Source: Burkholderia cepacia
GTDB taxonomy: Bacteria > Pseudomonadota > Gammaproteobacteria > Burkholderiales > Burkholderiaceae
NCBI RefSeq assembly: GCF_001039005.1
Contig: NZ_LDWR01000056.1
Span: forward strand, 29,103-93,102
Direction: 5' to 3'
DNA: 64,000 nt
Below are positions 17,568 to 27,096 of this stretch, one piece after another. The position numbers were made by a program, and so were the translations under genes. The notes below the pieces were generated by a model. The model saw nothing but the letters and a program-made list of their open reading frames with translations, ran no database searches and was not told where the DNA came from. Each line of letters starts with the position of its first letter. Position 1 is the stretch's first letter.

Positions 17568-18716
17568 TCAGTGCCGGTCGACCCACTTGAGCGCGAACAG
17601 GCCGAGCGCGAGATAGATGAGGCCCGGTGTCGCGGCCGTCAGCGGCGCGGGCCACGTGTTCAGCGTGCCGATGTGCGAGAACAGCGTATTGAGCAGCTGG
17701 AAGCTCATGCCGAGCATGATGCCGCCGAACACCTTCACGCCGACCACGCCCGCACGCGTGTGCAGGTACGCGAACGGCAGCGACAGCACGAGCATCACGA
17801 ACACCGCGAACGGATACAGCAGCTTGCGCCACAGCGCGATGTCGTAGCGCTGCGTGTCCTGCTGGTTTTCACGCAAGTGCTGGATGTAGCGGAACAGGTT
17901 GATGATCGACATGCGCTCCGGCGACACGAGCAGCACCGACAGGATCTGCGGCGTCAGGTCCGAACGCAGCCGGTATTCGGGTAGCGAAACCTGCTGCGAC
18001 CGGTAGACGGGGTTCAGCGCGTCGGGCGGCTGGCCGCTGATCGGCTTGATCGGCGTCAGTTCGGTCTCGGTGACGTCGGTCAGCAGCCAGTGGCCGGGCG
18101 GCTCGTAGCGGCCCGTCTTTGCGATCCGCACGTTCTGCAGCTGGAATTTCGAATCGAACTCGTAGATGCGCACGTTGCTGATCGTCGAGTCGGGCGACAG
18201 GCTGCCGACGTTGACGAAGCGCGTGACCTGCTCGCCGTTATCGCGGGCCGCGAGCGTGTCCTTCACCCACACGCCCGACTGGAAGTTCGACGACACCGAC
18301 GCGCCGAGCGCCTGCAGCCGCACGCGTTCGGACAGCTGGTCGGCGTATGGGCCGACGAATTCGCCGATCAGGTAGGTGATGATCACGAGCGGTATGCCGA
18401 TCTTCAGCAGCGAGCGCAACGCCTGGTTGGTCGCGAGGCCCGACACACGGAAGATCGTGAATTCCGAGTTCGCGGCCATCTGCGCGAACACGTAGATCGC
18501 GCTGATCAGCGCGGCGACCGGGATGATCTCGTAGAAGCGCGACGGGGTCTGCAGCGCGACGCGCAGCACCGCGTAACCGAACTTGTAGTTGCCGTGCCCG
18601 ACCGAGTTCAGTTCGCTGATCAGGTCGAAGAAGAAGAACAGGCCCGAGAATGCGAACAGGATGAAGACGAACGTGACGTAGATCTGTCGCGCGAAGTATT
18701 TTTCATAGAGCCGCAT
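17568..18716 (-). CDS. lptG: LPS export permease LptG
   Basis: A 382-residue inner-membrane permease of the LptBFGC lipopolysaccharide transporter. It shows the family layout: two TM segments near the N-terminus, a third at about 100, a large periplasmic jellyroll domain (about 120-270) and three C-terminal TM segments. MRLYEKYFARQIY at the start is typical of LptG. It follows lptF with a 3-base gap and is almost contiguous with the cbiX gene. LptB and LptC are elsewhere. Confidence 0.93.
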   Translation of the reverse strand: MRLYEKYFARQIYVTFVFILFAFSGLFFFFDLISELNSVGHGNYKFGYAVLRVALQTPSRFYEIIPVAALISAIYVFAQMAANSEFTIFRVSGLATNQALRSLLKIGIPLVIITYLIGEFVGPYADQLSERVRLQALGASVSSNFQSGVWVKDTLAARDNGEQVTRFVNVGSLSPDSTISNVRIYEFDSKFQLQNVRIAKTGRYEPPGHWLLTDVTETELTPIKPISGQPPDALNPVYRSQQVSLPEYRLRSDLTPQILSVLLVSPERMSIINLFRYIQHLRENQQDTQRYDIALWRKLLYPFAVFVMLVLSLPFAYLHTRAGVVGVKVFGGIMLGMSFQLLNTLFSHIGTLNTWPAPLTAATPGLIYLALGLFALKWVDRH

Positions 18717-18719
18717 CGA

Positions 18720-19811
18720 TCATGCTCCCGAGCGGCCGAACAGCGCGCGTGTAAACAGCGGACGATTGCGCACGCGCAACCAGAAGATGACGGCGACGAT
18801 CACCGCGACGAGCGCATGCAGGCCGATCAGGCCGACGCCGAACGACATCTTGCCCTGCTCGATCTGCGCCTGCACGACGTTCAGCAGGTTCGAGTACGTG
18901 AGGTAGATCAGCACGGCCATCACGAGGTTGATCGTGCGGCTGCGGCGCGGGTTCTGGTATGCGAGCGGGATGCCGAGCACCATCAGGTTGAGCGCGATCA
19001 GCGGCAGCCCCGCGCGCCACGCGAATTCCGCGAGGTTGTCGCGCGTCGGGTTACGAAGCAGGTCGAGCGTCGGCATGCTGTTGGTGGTCGGCACGTTGAC
19101 GACGGGCGTGCTGGTGATCTTCACGCCGTAGCGCTCGAACTCCATGATCTTGAAGTTCGGCTGGCCGGGCGTGCCGTCGTAGCGGCGGCCGTTTTCCAGG
19201 ACGACGAAACGGCTGCCGTCCCGCGTTTCCGTGTGACCCGTCTGCGACACGACGACGTTGACCTTGCCGTTCTCGGTCGACGTGACGAACACGTTTTGCA
19301 CCTTGCTCTGGTCGGGCGTCATCTTCTCGATGAAGAACACGCGGTGGTTCGTGGCCGACTCGCGGAACTGGCCCGGTGCGAGCAGCGAGATTTCGTCGCG
19401 CTGCTGGAAGCGTGCCCTGATCATCTTGCTCTGCTGGTTCGACCACGGCCAGCCGACGAAGGCGAAGAAGGCGATCAGCAGGATGATCGGCGTGGCGAAC
19501 ACGCCGATCGGCTTGATGAGGCGCGTGAGGCTCACGCCAGACGCGAGCCATACCACCATTTCGGAGTCCCGGTACCACCGGGTCAGCACGAACAGGATCG
19601 ACACGAACAACGTGACGACGAGCATCACGGCGAGGTAGCCGATCACGGTCAGGCCGATCAGCACGAGCACGTCCCGCGGATCGATTTCACCGGACGCGGC
19701 ATAGCCGACGATGCGGATCATCATCGTCGTGAGCATGATCGTGAGCAGCACCATGAACACGGCGCCAGCCGTATACGCAAGCTCGCGCTGGAGGGAGCGT
19801 TCGAAGATCAT
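18720..19811 (-). CDS. lptF: LPS export permease LptF
   Basis: A 363-residue partner of LptG with the same architecture. MIFERSLQRELAYTAG is the typical LptF start. TM segments flank a periplasmic beta-jellyroll domain (about 125-250). ATG 19811 is chosen as the conserved start; the reading frame is open upstream to 19928 but that part resembles no LptF. It is divergent from pepA, the classical lptF/pepA arrangement of many proteobacteria, with a 122-base shared promoter region. Confidence 0.93.
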   Translation of the reverse strand: MIFERSLQRELAYTAGAVFMVLLTIMLTTMMIRIVGYAASGEIDPRDVLVLIGLTVIGYLAVMLVVTLFVSILFVLTRWYRDSEMVVWLASGVSLTRLIKPIGVFATPIILLIAFFAFVGWPWSNQQSKMIRARFQQRDEISLLAPGQFRESATNHRVFFIEKMTPDQSKVQNVFVTSTENGKVNVVVSQTGHTETRDGSRFVVLENGRRYDGTPGQPNFKIMEFERYGVKITSTPVVNVPTTNSMPTLDLLRNPTRDNLAEFAWRAGLPLIALNLMVLGIPLAYQNPRRSRTINLVMAVLIYLTYSNLLNVVQAQIEQGKMSFGVGLIGLHALVAVIVAVIFWLRVRNRPLFTRALFGRSGA

Positions 19812-19933
19812 TCTTGATGAGAAGAGGGCGGGAGGCTGCGCACGCGTGGTGGAGCGCTCGCGCCGCCACGGGAAAAATAGCGGATAATTGCGGCTTTCAT
19901 CCTTAGCCCAGATTTTATCCGAGGACAAGCGCG

Positions 19934-21445
19934 ATGGACTTTAGCATAAAAGGCTGTGATTGGAGCAAAGGCGAGGCCAAGGGGTTCCTGACCGGGAAAT
20001 CCGACTGCATCGTGCTCGGCATCTTCGAGGCGCAAACGCTTTCCGGCGCGGCGCTCGACATCGACACGGCCACCAAGGGGCTGATCTCGCGCGTGGTGAA
20101 GGCCGGCGACATGGACGGCAAGCGCGGCAAGACGCTGTTCCTGCACGAAGTATCGGGCATCGGCGCGTCGCGCGTGCTGCTCGTCGGTCTCGGCAAGCAG
20201 GATGCGTTCAACCAGAAGGCCTATAACGACGCGGTCACGGCCGCCTGGCGCGCGCTGCTGGCGACCAAGGTCGTCCAGGTCACGTTCACGCTCGCGCAAC
20301 TGCCGGTCGACGAACGCAGCTCCGACTGGGGTGTGCGCGCGGCCATTCTGGCACTGCGCAACGAGACCTATCGCTTCACGCAGATGAAGAGCAAGCCGGA
20401 GCCGGCGTCGCACACGCTCAAGCGTGTCGTGTTCAGCGTCGATCCGTCCGACGAAAAGGCCGCGAAGGTCGCGGTCAAGCAGGCCGTCGCGCTCGCGAAC
20501 GGGATGGATCTCACCCGCGACCTCGGCAATCTGCCCGGCAACGTCTGCACGCCGACCTATCTCGGCAACACCGCGAAGAAGATCGCGAAGGATTGGGGCC
20601 TGAAGGCGGAAGTCCTCGGGCTCAAGCAGATCCAGGCGCTGAAGATGGGCTCGTTCCTGTCGGTTGCGCGCGCGTCGGTCGAGCCGCCGCAGTTCATCGT
20701 GCTGCACTACCAGGGCGCCGCCGCGAAGGCCGCGCCGGTCGTGCTGGTCGGCAAGGGCATCACGTTCGATACGGGCGGCATCTCGCTGAAGCCGGGCGAG
20801 GGCATGGACGAGATGAAGTACGACATGTGCGGTGCCGGTTCCGTGCTCGGCACGATCCGTGCGGTCGCCGAGATGGGCCTGAAGATCAACGTCGTCGCGA
20901 TCGTGCCGACCTGCGAGAACATGCCGGGCGGCAACGCGACGAAGCCGGGCGACGTCGTCACCAGCATGAAGGGCCTGACGATCGAGGTGCTGAACACCGA
21001 CGCCGAAGGCCGCCTGATCCTGTGCGACGCGCTCACGTATGCCGAGCGCTTCAAGCCGGCCGCCGTGATCGACGTCGCGACGCTGACGGGCGCGTGCGTG
21101 ATCGCGCTCGGCGGCCACAACAGCGGCCTGTTCTCGAAGGACGACGCGCTCGCGGGCGAACTGCTCGACGCGTCGCGCGAGGCGAACGACCCGGCGTGGC
21201 GCATGCCGCTCGACGACGAGTACCAGGATCAACTGAAGTCGAACTTCGCGGACATCGCGAACATCGGCGGGCGCCCGGCGGGCGCCGTGACGGCCGCGTG
21301 CTTCCTGTCGCGCTTCACCGACAGCTATCCGTGGGCTCACCTCGACATCGCGGGCACCGCGTGGAAGGGTGGCGCCGCGAAGGGGGCGACGGGCCGTCCG
21401 GTGCCGCTGCTCGCGCAGTTCCTGATCGACCGCGCCGGCCAGTGA
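19934..21445 (+). CDS. pepA: Leucyl aminopeptidase
   Basis: A 503-residue M17 cytosol aminopeptidase that removes N-terminal leucine and other residues using two metal ions. The catalytic domain (about 180-503) contains VGKGITFDTGGISLKPG with the first metal ligands and the family signature NTDAEGRL. The N-terminal domain mediates hexamer assembly and, in E. coli, DNA binding. It is divergent from lptF and upstream of holC (34-base gap), as in many proteobacteria. Confidence 0.96.
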   Translation: MDFSIKGCDWSKGEAKGFLTGKSDCIVLGIFEAQTLSGAALDIDTATKGLISRVVKAGDMDGKRGKTLFLHEVSGIGASRVLLVGLGKQDAFNQKAYNDAVTAAWRALLATKVVQVTFTLAQLPVDERSSDWGVRAAILALRNETYRFTQMKSKPEPASHTLKRVVFSVDPSDEKAAKVAVKQAVALANGMDLTRDLGNLPGNVCTPTYLGNTAKKIAKDWGLKAEVLGLKQIQALKMGSFLSVARASVEPPQFIVLHYQGAAAKAAPVVLVGKGITFDTGGISLKPGEGMDEMKYDMCGAGSVLGTIRAVAEMGLKINVVAIVPTCENMPGGNATKPGDVVTSMKGLTIEVLNTDAEGRLILCDALTYAERFKPAAVIDVATLTGACVIALGGHNSGLFSKDDALAGELLDASREANDPAWRMPLDDEYQDQLKSNFADIANIGGRPAGAVTAACFLSRFTDSYPWAHLDIAGTAWKGGAAKGATGRPVPLLAQFLIDRAGQ

Positions 21446-21479
21446 TGGCTGAGCGAACGACGATGCGGGTACGCGGGCA

Positions 21480-21896
21480 ATGACGCGGATCGATTTCCAT
21501 TCGAACGTCGGCGATTCGCTAGCGTACGCGTGCCGGTTGCTGCGCAAGGCCTACCAGGCCGGGCAGCCGGTCGTCGTGCTCGCCGAGCCCGCGCGCCTGC
21601 GCGCGCTCGACGAGCGGCTCTGGACGTTCTCGCCGCTCGATTTCATCCCGCATTGCGGCGTCGACAGCGAGCATGCGGCCGGTACGCCGATCGTGCTGGC
21701 TGCCGATCTCGACAAAGCGCCGCATCATCACGTGCTGCTGAACCTCGGCGCGGCCGTGCCCGCGCAGTTCGCCCGCTTCGAGCGCCTGCTCGAAGTGGTC
21801 GGCAATGCGCCGGACGAGCTGGCCGCGGGCCGCGACCGCTACCGGTTCTACCGCGACCGCGGATACGCGCTGAACAATTACAAGCAGGGCAGCTAG
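21480..21896 (+). CDS. holC: DNA polymerase III chi subunit
   Basis: A 138-residue protein of the HolC family. The start MTRIDFHSNVGD, the middle LDERLWTFSPLDFIPH and the end RYRFYRDRGYALNNYK are all characteristic. Chi links the clamp-loader psi subunit to single-strand-binding protein at the replication fork. It sits between pepA and the DUF2486 gene, with short gaps suggesting one transcript. The pepA-holC pair is widely conserved. Confidence 0.92.
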   Translation: MTRIDFHSNVGDSLAYACRLLRKAYQAGQPVVVLAEPARLRALDERLWTFSPLDFIPHCGVDSEHAAGTPIVLAADLDKAPHHHVLLNLGAAVPAQFARFERLLEVVGNAPDELAAGRDRYRFYRDRGYALNNYKQGS

Positions 21897-21921
21897 CCGC
21901 AACCGTCGACGGAGTGTTCCC

Positions 21922-22680
21922 GTGACACAAGCCGATTCATCCTCGATTCCGACCCTCACCGACGTGCTGGTGCCGGGCAAGCCGGTGCCGGCGCGTTCGC
22001 CCGCGCCCGACGTGTCGCAGCCGCCCGACAGCGCGGCGATTCCGATGCTGGCCGACGTGATTGCGCCGGGCACCGCGAGCGCGGCGTCGGCCGATCCCGC
22101 GAACACCGAAGCCGACCCTGAATTCGTCGTGATCGAACCCGTGCCGACACTGCATGTGCCGACGTTCGAGCTGTCGGGTGATGTGGCTGAGGGTGCGGCT
22201 GCTGCAGGCGAGACCGATGCGCCGGCCGAACCCGGTGCCGCGGAGCATGTGGTCGCTGAAGATGCGGCGGCGATGAGCGCGCCGCTACGGTCGTCGCTGG
22301 CCGGCGACGAGGTGCCGCAGCACGTGTTCGCCGCGGTTGCGCGCGAAGCGGCCGGGCTGGCGTCTGAAACGGCGATGCCGCACGCAGTCGTACCGGCCGT
22401 AGCGTCGCGGCTGGAAGTGCCGGCAGCCGCCGGACTGACGCCGGAAGATGCGCAGCATATCGCCGAGCGCCTGCGCAATCGCCTGACGAACTATCTGACC
22501 GGAGCAGGGCGCGAGGCCATCGAGGCGCGCTGTCGCGACGCGCTGCATGAGCATTCGGCCTGGCTCGTCGGCCAGATCACGCGCGAAGTGGCGCTGGCGC
22601 TGGAAACCGAGGTCATGGATTGGGTGCGCGACGCGGTCGATGAAGAGATCGCGCGCCGTCGCGCCGGTCATTCTGGCTGA
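21922..22680 (+). CDS. DUF2486 family protein, holC-linked
   Basis: A 252-residue protein typical of Burkholderia. It starts at GTG 21922 after GACGGAG. The N-terminal two thirds is acidic, rich in Ala/Pro/Glu and likely disordered. It opens with a duplicated short motif: IPTLTDVLVPG (about 10-20) and IPMLADVIAPG (about 42-52). The C-terminal 75 residues (from about LTPEDAQHIAERL) are strongly helical and charged, ending in ETEVMDWVRDAVDEEI. There is no signal peptide or TM segment. Function is unknown. The holC linkage and the repeated linear motif suggest a cytoplasmic adaptor, which is inference only. Confidence 0.8.
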   Translation: MTQADSSSIPTLTDVLVPGKPVPARSPAPDVSQPPDSAAIPMLADVIAPGTASAASADPANTEADPEFVVIEPVPTLHVPTFELSGDVAEGAAAAGETDAPAEPGAAEHVVAEDAAAMSAPLRSSLAGDEVPQHVFAAVAREAAGLASETAMPHAVVPAVASRLEVPAAAGLTPEDAQHIAERLRNRLTNYLTGAGREAIEARCRDALHEHSAWLVGQITREVALALETEVMDWVRDAVDEEIARRRAGHSG

Positions 22681-22827
22681 ACGCGCGGCCGTTCCAACGA
22701 AAAATAGGGTGCGGTTCCGGCAAGTGCCGGCGAGGCTGCCGGTGAGGAACCGGTCAGCCGTTGCGGGCCCGCCTGTCTGCGTCTGCGGAGCCCGAGACGG
22801 CGGTTATCCCCGTTCAGGGCATCCGGT

Positions 22828-23154
22828 TCAGCGCAGCGACAGCACCCATTGCGCGAGCGTATGGGCTTCCGCGTTCGTCAGTTGCGTATTGGCGGGCATC
22901 GGCACGCTGCCCCAGACGCCGACACTGCCTTTCACGATCGATTGGGCCAGGTAATCGACGGCGTCGCCGCGCGCCGCATACTTGCCGGCGATGTCGCGGA
23001 ACGACGGACCCATCAGCGGTTTGCCGACCGCGTGGCAGGCCATGCAGTTCTTGCGCTGCGCCAGCGCGAGCCCGTCGGCCTGGTCGGCGCGCGCCGCCGC
23101 CGCGCTGCCGGTCAGCAGCGTCACGAGCAGGGCGCGCAATATCGTCTGTTTCAT
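22828..23154 (-). CDS. Class I cytochrome c (small, periplasmic)
   Basis: A 108-residue periplasmic cytochrome c. A signal peptide ends near AAARAD. The haem motif is CMACH in KNCMACHAVGKP, and an axial Met is in GSVPMPANTQL. The sequence resembles cytochrome c551/c8 types that shuttle electrons to terminal oxidases or denitrification enzymes. ATG 23154 has GGTGGAG upstream. It converges with the DUF2486 gene and stands alone. Confidence 0.9.
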   Translation of the reverse strand: MKQTILRALLVTLLTGSAAAARADQADGLALAQRKNCMACHAVGKPLMGPSFRDIAGKYAARGDAVDYLAQSIVKGSVGVWGSVPMPANTQLTNAEAHTLAQWVLSLR

Positions 23155-23281
23155 GCGGTTCTCCACCGGCGGGGACGGCCGGCTTCATGGTCCGCGCATT
23201 ATAAAAGCAAAGGGAAAGCACGTTTTGGGCGTTCCCCCGGCGGCCCTATATATTGGGGTCGCATTTTGCCGGGAACCAGCC

Positions 23282-24955
23282 TCAACCCGTGACGGCGCCC
23301 TTGTTCGCGGGCCGGGCGAGGGCCGCGAATTTCGCGAGCACGCCACGCGTGTAGCGTGGCGCCGGCTGTCGCCACGCGGCGCGGCGGCGCGCGAGCTCCG
23401 CATCGTCGACGTTCACCTGCAGCAGCAGCCGGTGCGCATCGATCGTGATCGAGTCGCCTTCCTGCACGAGCGCGATCGTGCCGCCGACGAACGCTTCGGG
23501 CGCGACGTGGCCGACCACCATGCCCCAGGTGCCGCCCGAGAAGCGCCCGTCGGTAATGAAACCGACCGATTCGCCGAGCCCCTTGCCGATGATCGCGGAC
23601 GTCGGCGCGAGCATTTCCGGCATACCGGGGCCGCCTTGCGGGCCGAGGTAACGCAGCACGAGTATGTCGCCCGCGCGGATCCGGTCGCCGAGGATCGCGT
23701 CCATCGCGCTCTGCTCGTCGTCGAACACGCGCGCCGGGCCCGTGATCACCGGGTTCTTCAGGCCGGAGATCTTCGCGACCGCGCCGTCTTCCGCGAGATT
23801 GCCTTTCAGGATCGCAAGGTGGCCTTCCTTGTACAGCGCGTGGTCGATCGGGAAGATCACGTCCTGGTCGGCGCGCGGCACGCTCGGCACGTCCTTCAGT
23901 TCGTCGGCGATCGTGCGGCCAGTGATCGTCATGCAGTCGCCGTGCAGCAGCCCCGCATCGAGCAGGATCTTCAGCACCTGCGGAATCCCGCCGGCCTGGT
24001 GCAGGTCGGTCGCGACGTACCGGCCCGACGGCTTCAGGTCGCAGATCACGGGCACGCGCTTGCGGATGCGCTCGAAGTCGTCGATCGTCCAGTCGACCTC
24101 GGCCGCGTGTGCGATCGCGAGATAGTGCAGCACCGCGTTGGTCGAGCCGCCCGTCGCCATGATCACCGACACCGCGTTCTCGATCGACGCCTTCGTGATG
24201 ATGTCGCGCGGCTTCAGGTCGCGCTTCACCGCCTCGACGAGCACGCGCGCCGATTCGGCGGCCGAGTCGACTTTCTCCTGGTCCGGGTTCGCCATCGTCG
24301 ACGAGTACAGCAGCGACATCCCGAGCGCCTCGAACGACGAACTCATCGTGTTCGCGGTGTACATGCCGCCGCACGAACCCGACGTCGGGCACGCGTTCTG
24401 CTCGACGCCTTCGAAATCCTCCTGCGACATCCGGCCCGCGGTGAATTCGCCGACGGCCTCGAACGACGACACGATCGTCAGGTCCTGGCCTTTCCAGTGG
24501 CCGGGGCGGATCGTGCCGCCGTACACGTAGATGCCCGGCACGTTCAGCCGCGCGAGCGCGATCATGCCGCCGGGCATGTTCTTGTCGCAGCCGCCGACCA
24601 CAACCACGCCGTCCATCCATTGCCCCTGCACGCAGGTCTCGATGCAGTCGGCGATCACCTCGCGCGACACGAGCGAATACTTCATGCCTTCGGTGCCCAT
24701 CGACATGCCGTCCGAAATCGTCGGCGTGCCGAAGATCTGGGGGTTCGCGCCGGACGCCTTCACGGCCGCGACGGCCGCGTCCGACAGGCGCTGCAGGCCG
24801 GAATTGCATGGCGTGATGGTCGAGTGGCCGTTCGCGATGCCGACCATCGGCTTGTCGAAATCGTCCTTCTGGTAGCCGAGTGCGTAATACATCGAGCGGT
24901 TCGGCGAACGGGCCACGCCTTGCGTGATGTGCTTCGAGCGACGGTTGTACGGCAT
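23282..24955 (-). CDS. ilvD: Dihydroxy-acid dehydratase
   Basis: A 557-residue Fe-S enzyme of valine, isoleucine and pantothenate synthesis that dehydrates 2,3-dihydroxy acids. Cluster and active-site regions are visible: GGCDKNMPG, CPTSGSCGGMYTANTM and the late GRFSGG. ATG 24955 begins MPYNRRSKHITQG, the usual start, and has GGAG just upstream. Divergent from a LysR gene, which may control it. Distant functional partners in this window are panC and panD, which use the same 2-ketoisovalerate branch. Confidence 0.95.
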   Translation of the reverse strand: MPYNRRSKHITQGVARSPNRSMYYALGYQKDDFDKPMVGIANGHSTITPCNSGLQRLSDAAVAAVKASGANPQIFGTPTISDGMSMGTEGMKYSLVSREVIADCIETCVQGQWMDGVVVVGGCDKNMPGGMIALARLNVPGIYVYGGTIRPGHWKGQDLTIVSSFEAVGEFTAGRMSQEDFEGVEQNACPTSGSCGGMYTANTMSSSFEALGMSLLYSSTMANPDQEKVDSAAESARVLVEAVKRDLKPRDIITKASIENAVSVIMATGGSTNAVLHYLAIAHAAEVDWTIDDFERIRKRVPVICDLKPSGRYVATDLHQAGGIPQVLKILLDAGLLHGDCMTITGRTIADELKDVPSVPRADQDVIFPIDHALYKEGHLAILKGNLAEDGAVAKISGLKNPVITGPARVFDDEQSAMDAILGDRIRAGDILVLRYLGPQGGPGMPEMLAPTSAIIGKGLGESVGFITDGRFSGGTWGMVVGHVAPEAFVGGTIALVQEGDSITIDAHRLLLQVNVDDAELARRRAAWRQPAPRYTRGVLAKFAALARPANKGAVTG

Positions 24956-25089
24956 GGGGGACTCCATCGTTGTCTGGGCACGCCCGGGAGCGGCGCACCG
25001 GTTCGGATGAAACAAGAATGGAGTTTCCGGATTGGGATGTCCAGTATATTATTTGTCCCTTATTAAGTTGTTCTCCGAATGAGTGCAGC

Positions 25090-26004
25090 ATGGCCGATCC
25101 GACACCCGACCTGCGCCAGTGGCGCTATTTCGCGACCGTCGCCGACGAGCGCCATTTCGGCCGCGCGGCCGAGCGCCTGTCGATGACGCAACCGCCGCTG
25201 TCGCAGGCGATCCGGGCGCTCGAGGATGCGCTCGGCGTCGCGCTGTTCGTCCGCACCAAGCGGTCGGTGGCGCTGACGGCGGTCGGCGCGGCGCTGTTGC
25301 CCGACGTGCGCCGGCTGCTTGCGTCGGCCGATGCGCTGCCGCCGCTCGCACGGCGGCTCGCGCGCGGCGAGGCCGGCTCGCTGTCGCTTGCGTTCGTGTC
25401 GACCGCCGATTACGGGCTGCTGCCGTCGCTGCTGCGCGCGTTCGGCGCGCGCTATCCGCAGGTGCGCCTGCAACTCGCCGAGGCGACGAGCGACGTTCAG
25501 ATCGACGAACTCGTCGCAGGCCGCATCGACGCGGGGCTCGTCATTCCGCCCGTGCCGCCGCGTCACGCGGTCGGGCTGTCATACCTGCCCGTCGTGCGCG
25601 AGCCGCTGGTGGTCGCGATGCCGGCCGCGGCGTCCGATGCACCGGAAGACGAACCCGTGCATCTCGCCGATGTCGTCGCGTTGCCGCTCGTGATCTTTCC
25701 GCGTCGTTTGGCGCCCGGCTTTTATGACATCATTACGGGCTGCTACGGCGCGGCGGGCGAAACCCCACGCATCGGCCAGGAGGCGATCCAGATGCAGACG
25801 ATCGTCAGCCTCGTGTCGGCCGGCATGGGCGTCGCACTGGTGCCGCAATCGCTGCGTAACCTGCGGCGCACCGGCGTGGTCTATCGGCCGCTCGCCGGTC
25901 GCGCGCCGGTCGTCGAGACGGGCCTCGTGTGGCGAACCGGCGACGTGAGCCCCGTGCTTGCCGCCTTCATCGACGTCGTGCGCGCGCAGGGTCTTGCAGC
26001 GTGA
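25090..26004 (+). CDS. LysR-family transcriptional regulator, divergent from ilvD
   Basis: A 304-residue LysR-type regulator. The HTH (about 5-62) includes LRQWRYFATVADERHFGRAA and LSMTQPPLS. This spacing is typical of the BenM/CatM/IlvR-like subgroup. The effector domain has VSLVSAGMGVALVPQSL. It is divergent from ilvD across a 134-base region with AT-rich patches (about 25045-25078). LysR regulators beside ilv genes often answer branched-chain intermediates, but the ligand is unknown here. Confidence 0.87.
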   Translation: MADPTPDLRQWRYFATVADERHFGRAAERLSMTQPPLSQAIRALEDALGVALFVRTKRSVALTAVGAALLPDVRRLLASADALPPLARRLARGEAGSLSLAFVSTADYGLLPSLLRAFGARYPQVRLQLAEATSDVQIDELVAGRIDAGLVIPPVPPRHAVGLSYLPVVREPLVVAMPAAASDAPEDEPVHLADVVALPLVIFPRRLAPGFYDIITGCYGAAGETPRIGQEAIQMQTIVSLVSAGMGVALVPQSLRNLRRTGVVYRPLAGRAPVVETGLVWRTGDVSPVLAAFIDVVRAQGLAA

Positions 26005-26093
26005 CGTGAACGATGACGCGCCGGTGCCGTCCAAAGCGCGGTGCCGCGCGTTCGCGACAGCCGTACCGTATTCGAAAACTTCTTCGCTAACCC

Positions 26094-26984
26094 ATGATCA
26101 TTCACCCGAATTTCGACCCCGTTGCGATCCATCTCGGGCCGCTGGCCGTGCGCTGGTACGGCCTCATGTATCTCGTCGGCTTCATCGCGGCGATCGTCGT
26201 CGGCCGGGTCCGCCTGAAGCTGCCGCACGTTGCGGCGCAGGGCTGGACCGCGAAGGACATCGACGACATGATGTTCTACGGTGTGCTCGGCACCGTGCTC
26301 GGCGGCCGGCTCGGCTATGTGCTGTTCTACAAGGCCGATTTCTACTTCTCGCATCCGCTCGACGTATTCAAGGTGTGGGAAGGCGGTATGTCGTTCCACG
26401 GCGGCTTCCTCGGCGTGACGCTCGCGATGGTGCTGTTCGCGTGGCAACGCAAGCGCCACTGGCTGCAGGTCACCGATTTCGTCGCGCCGATGGTGCCGAC
26501 GGGGCTCGCGGCCGGGCGGCTCGGCAACTTCATCAACGGCGAGCTGTGGGGCCGCGTGACCGATCCGACTGCACCGTGGGCGATGCTGTTCCCGGGCGCG
26601 ATGCGCGACGATGCGGCATGGCTGCCGAAGCATCCGGCACTCGTCGAGAAATGGCATCTCGCCGACGTGTTCATGCAATACCAGATGCTGCCGCGCCATC
26701 CTTCGCAGCTCTATGAAATCGCGCTCGAAGGCATCGTGCTGTTCTTCGCGCTGTTCTTCTTCTCGCGCAAGTCGCGGCCGATGGGCGCCGTGTCCGCGCT
26801 GTTCCTGATCGGCTATGGCCTCGCACGCTTCACGGTCGAGTTCGCGCGCGAGCCCGACGACTTCCTCGGCCTGCTTGCGCTCGGCCTGTCGATGGGGCAG
26901 TGGCTGTCGCTGCCGATGATCCTCGCGGGCGTTGCGCTGATGGTCTGGGCGTATCGCCGTCGCGCGGCGCATGCCGCTGCGTGA
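26094..26984 (+). CDS. lgt: Prolipoprotein diacylglyceryl transferase
   Basis: A 296-residue inner-membrane enzyme that moves diacylglycerol from phosphatidylglycerol to the lipobox cysteine of prolipoproteins. About seven TM segments are visible. Signature motifs are HGGFLG near residue 103 and GRLGNFINGELWG (about 140-152). It starts MIIHPNFDPVAIHLGP, a typical Lgt start. It is followed by a strong terminator and is probably monocistronic; its substrates here include the lipoproteins at 54435 and 56653. Confidence 0.96.
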   Translation: MIIHPNFDPVAIHLGPLAVRWYGLMYLVGFIAAIVVGRVRLKLPHVAAQGWTAKDIDDMMFYGVLGTVLGGRLGYVLFYKADFYFSHPLDVFKVWEGGMSFHGGFLGVTLAMVLFAWQRKRHWLQVTDFVAPMVPTGLAAGRLGNFINGELWGRVTDPTAPWAMLFPGAMRDDAAWLPKHPALVEKWHLADVFMQYQMLPRHPSQLYEIALEGIVLFFALFFFSRKSRPMGAVSALFLIGYGLARFTVEFAREPDDFLGLLALGLSMGQWLSLPMILAGVALMVWAYRRRAAHAAA

Positions 26985-27042
26985 TGCGTATCGATGCACG
27001 CGCGATCGGCGCGTGCATCGGCACCATGCCGCATGCCAATGA

Positions 27043-27070
27043 AAAACGCCGGCCCGAGGGCCGGCGTTTT
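27043..27070. terminator. Bidirectional terminator after lgt
   Basis: AAAACGCCGGCCC-GA-GGGCCGGCGTTTT, a perfect 13-bp stem with A/T flanks, between the convergent lgt and SIMPL genes. Confidence 0.88.
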
Positions 27071-27096
27071 CGTATCCAGCAACTGCGCGACGCGCG

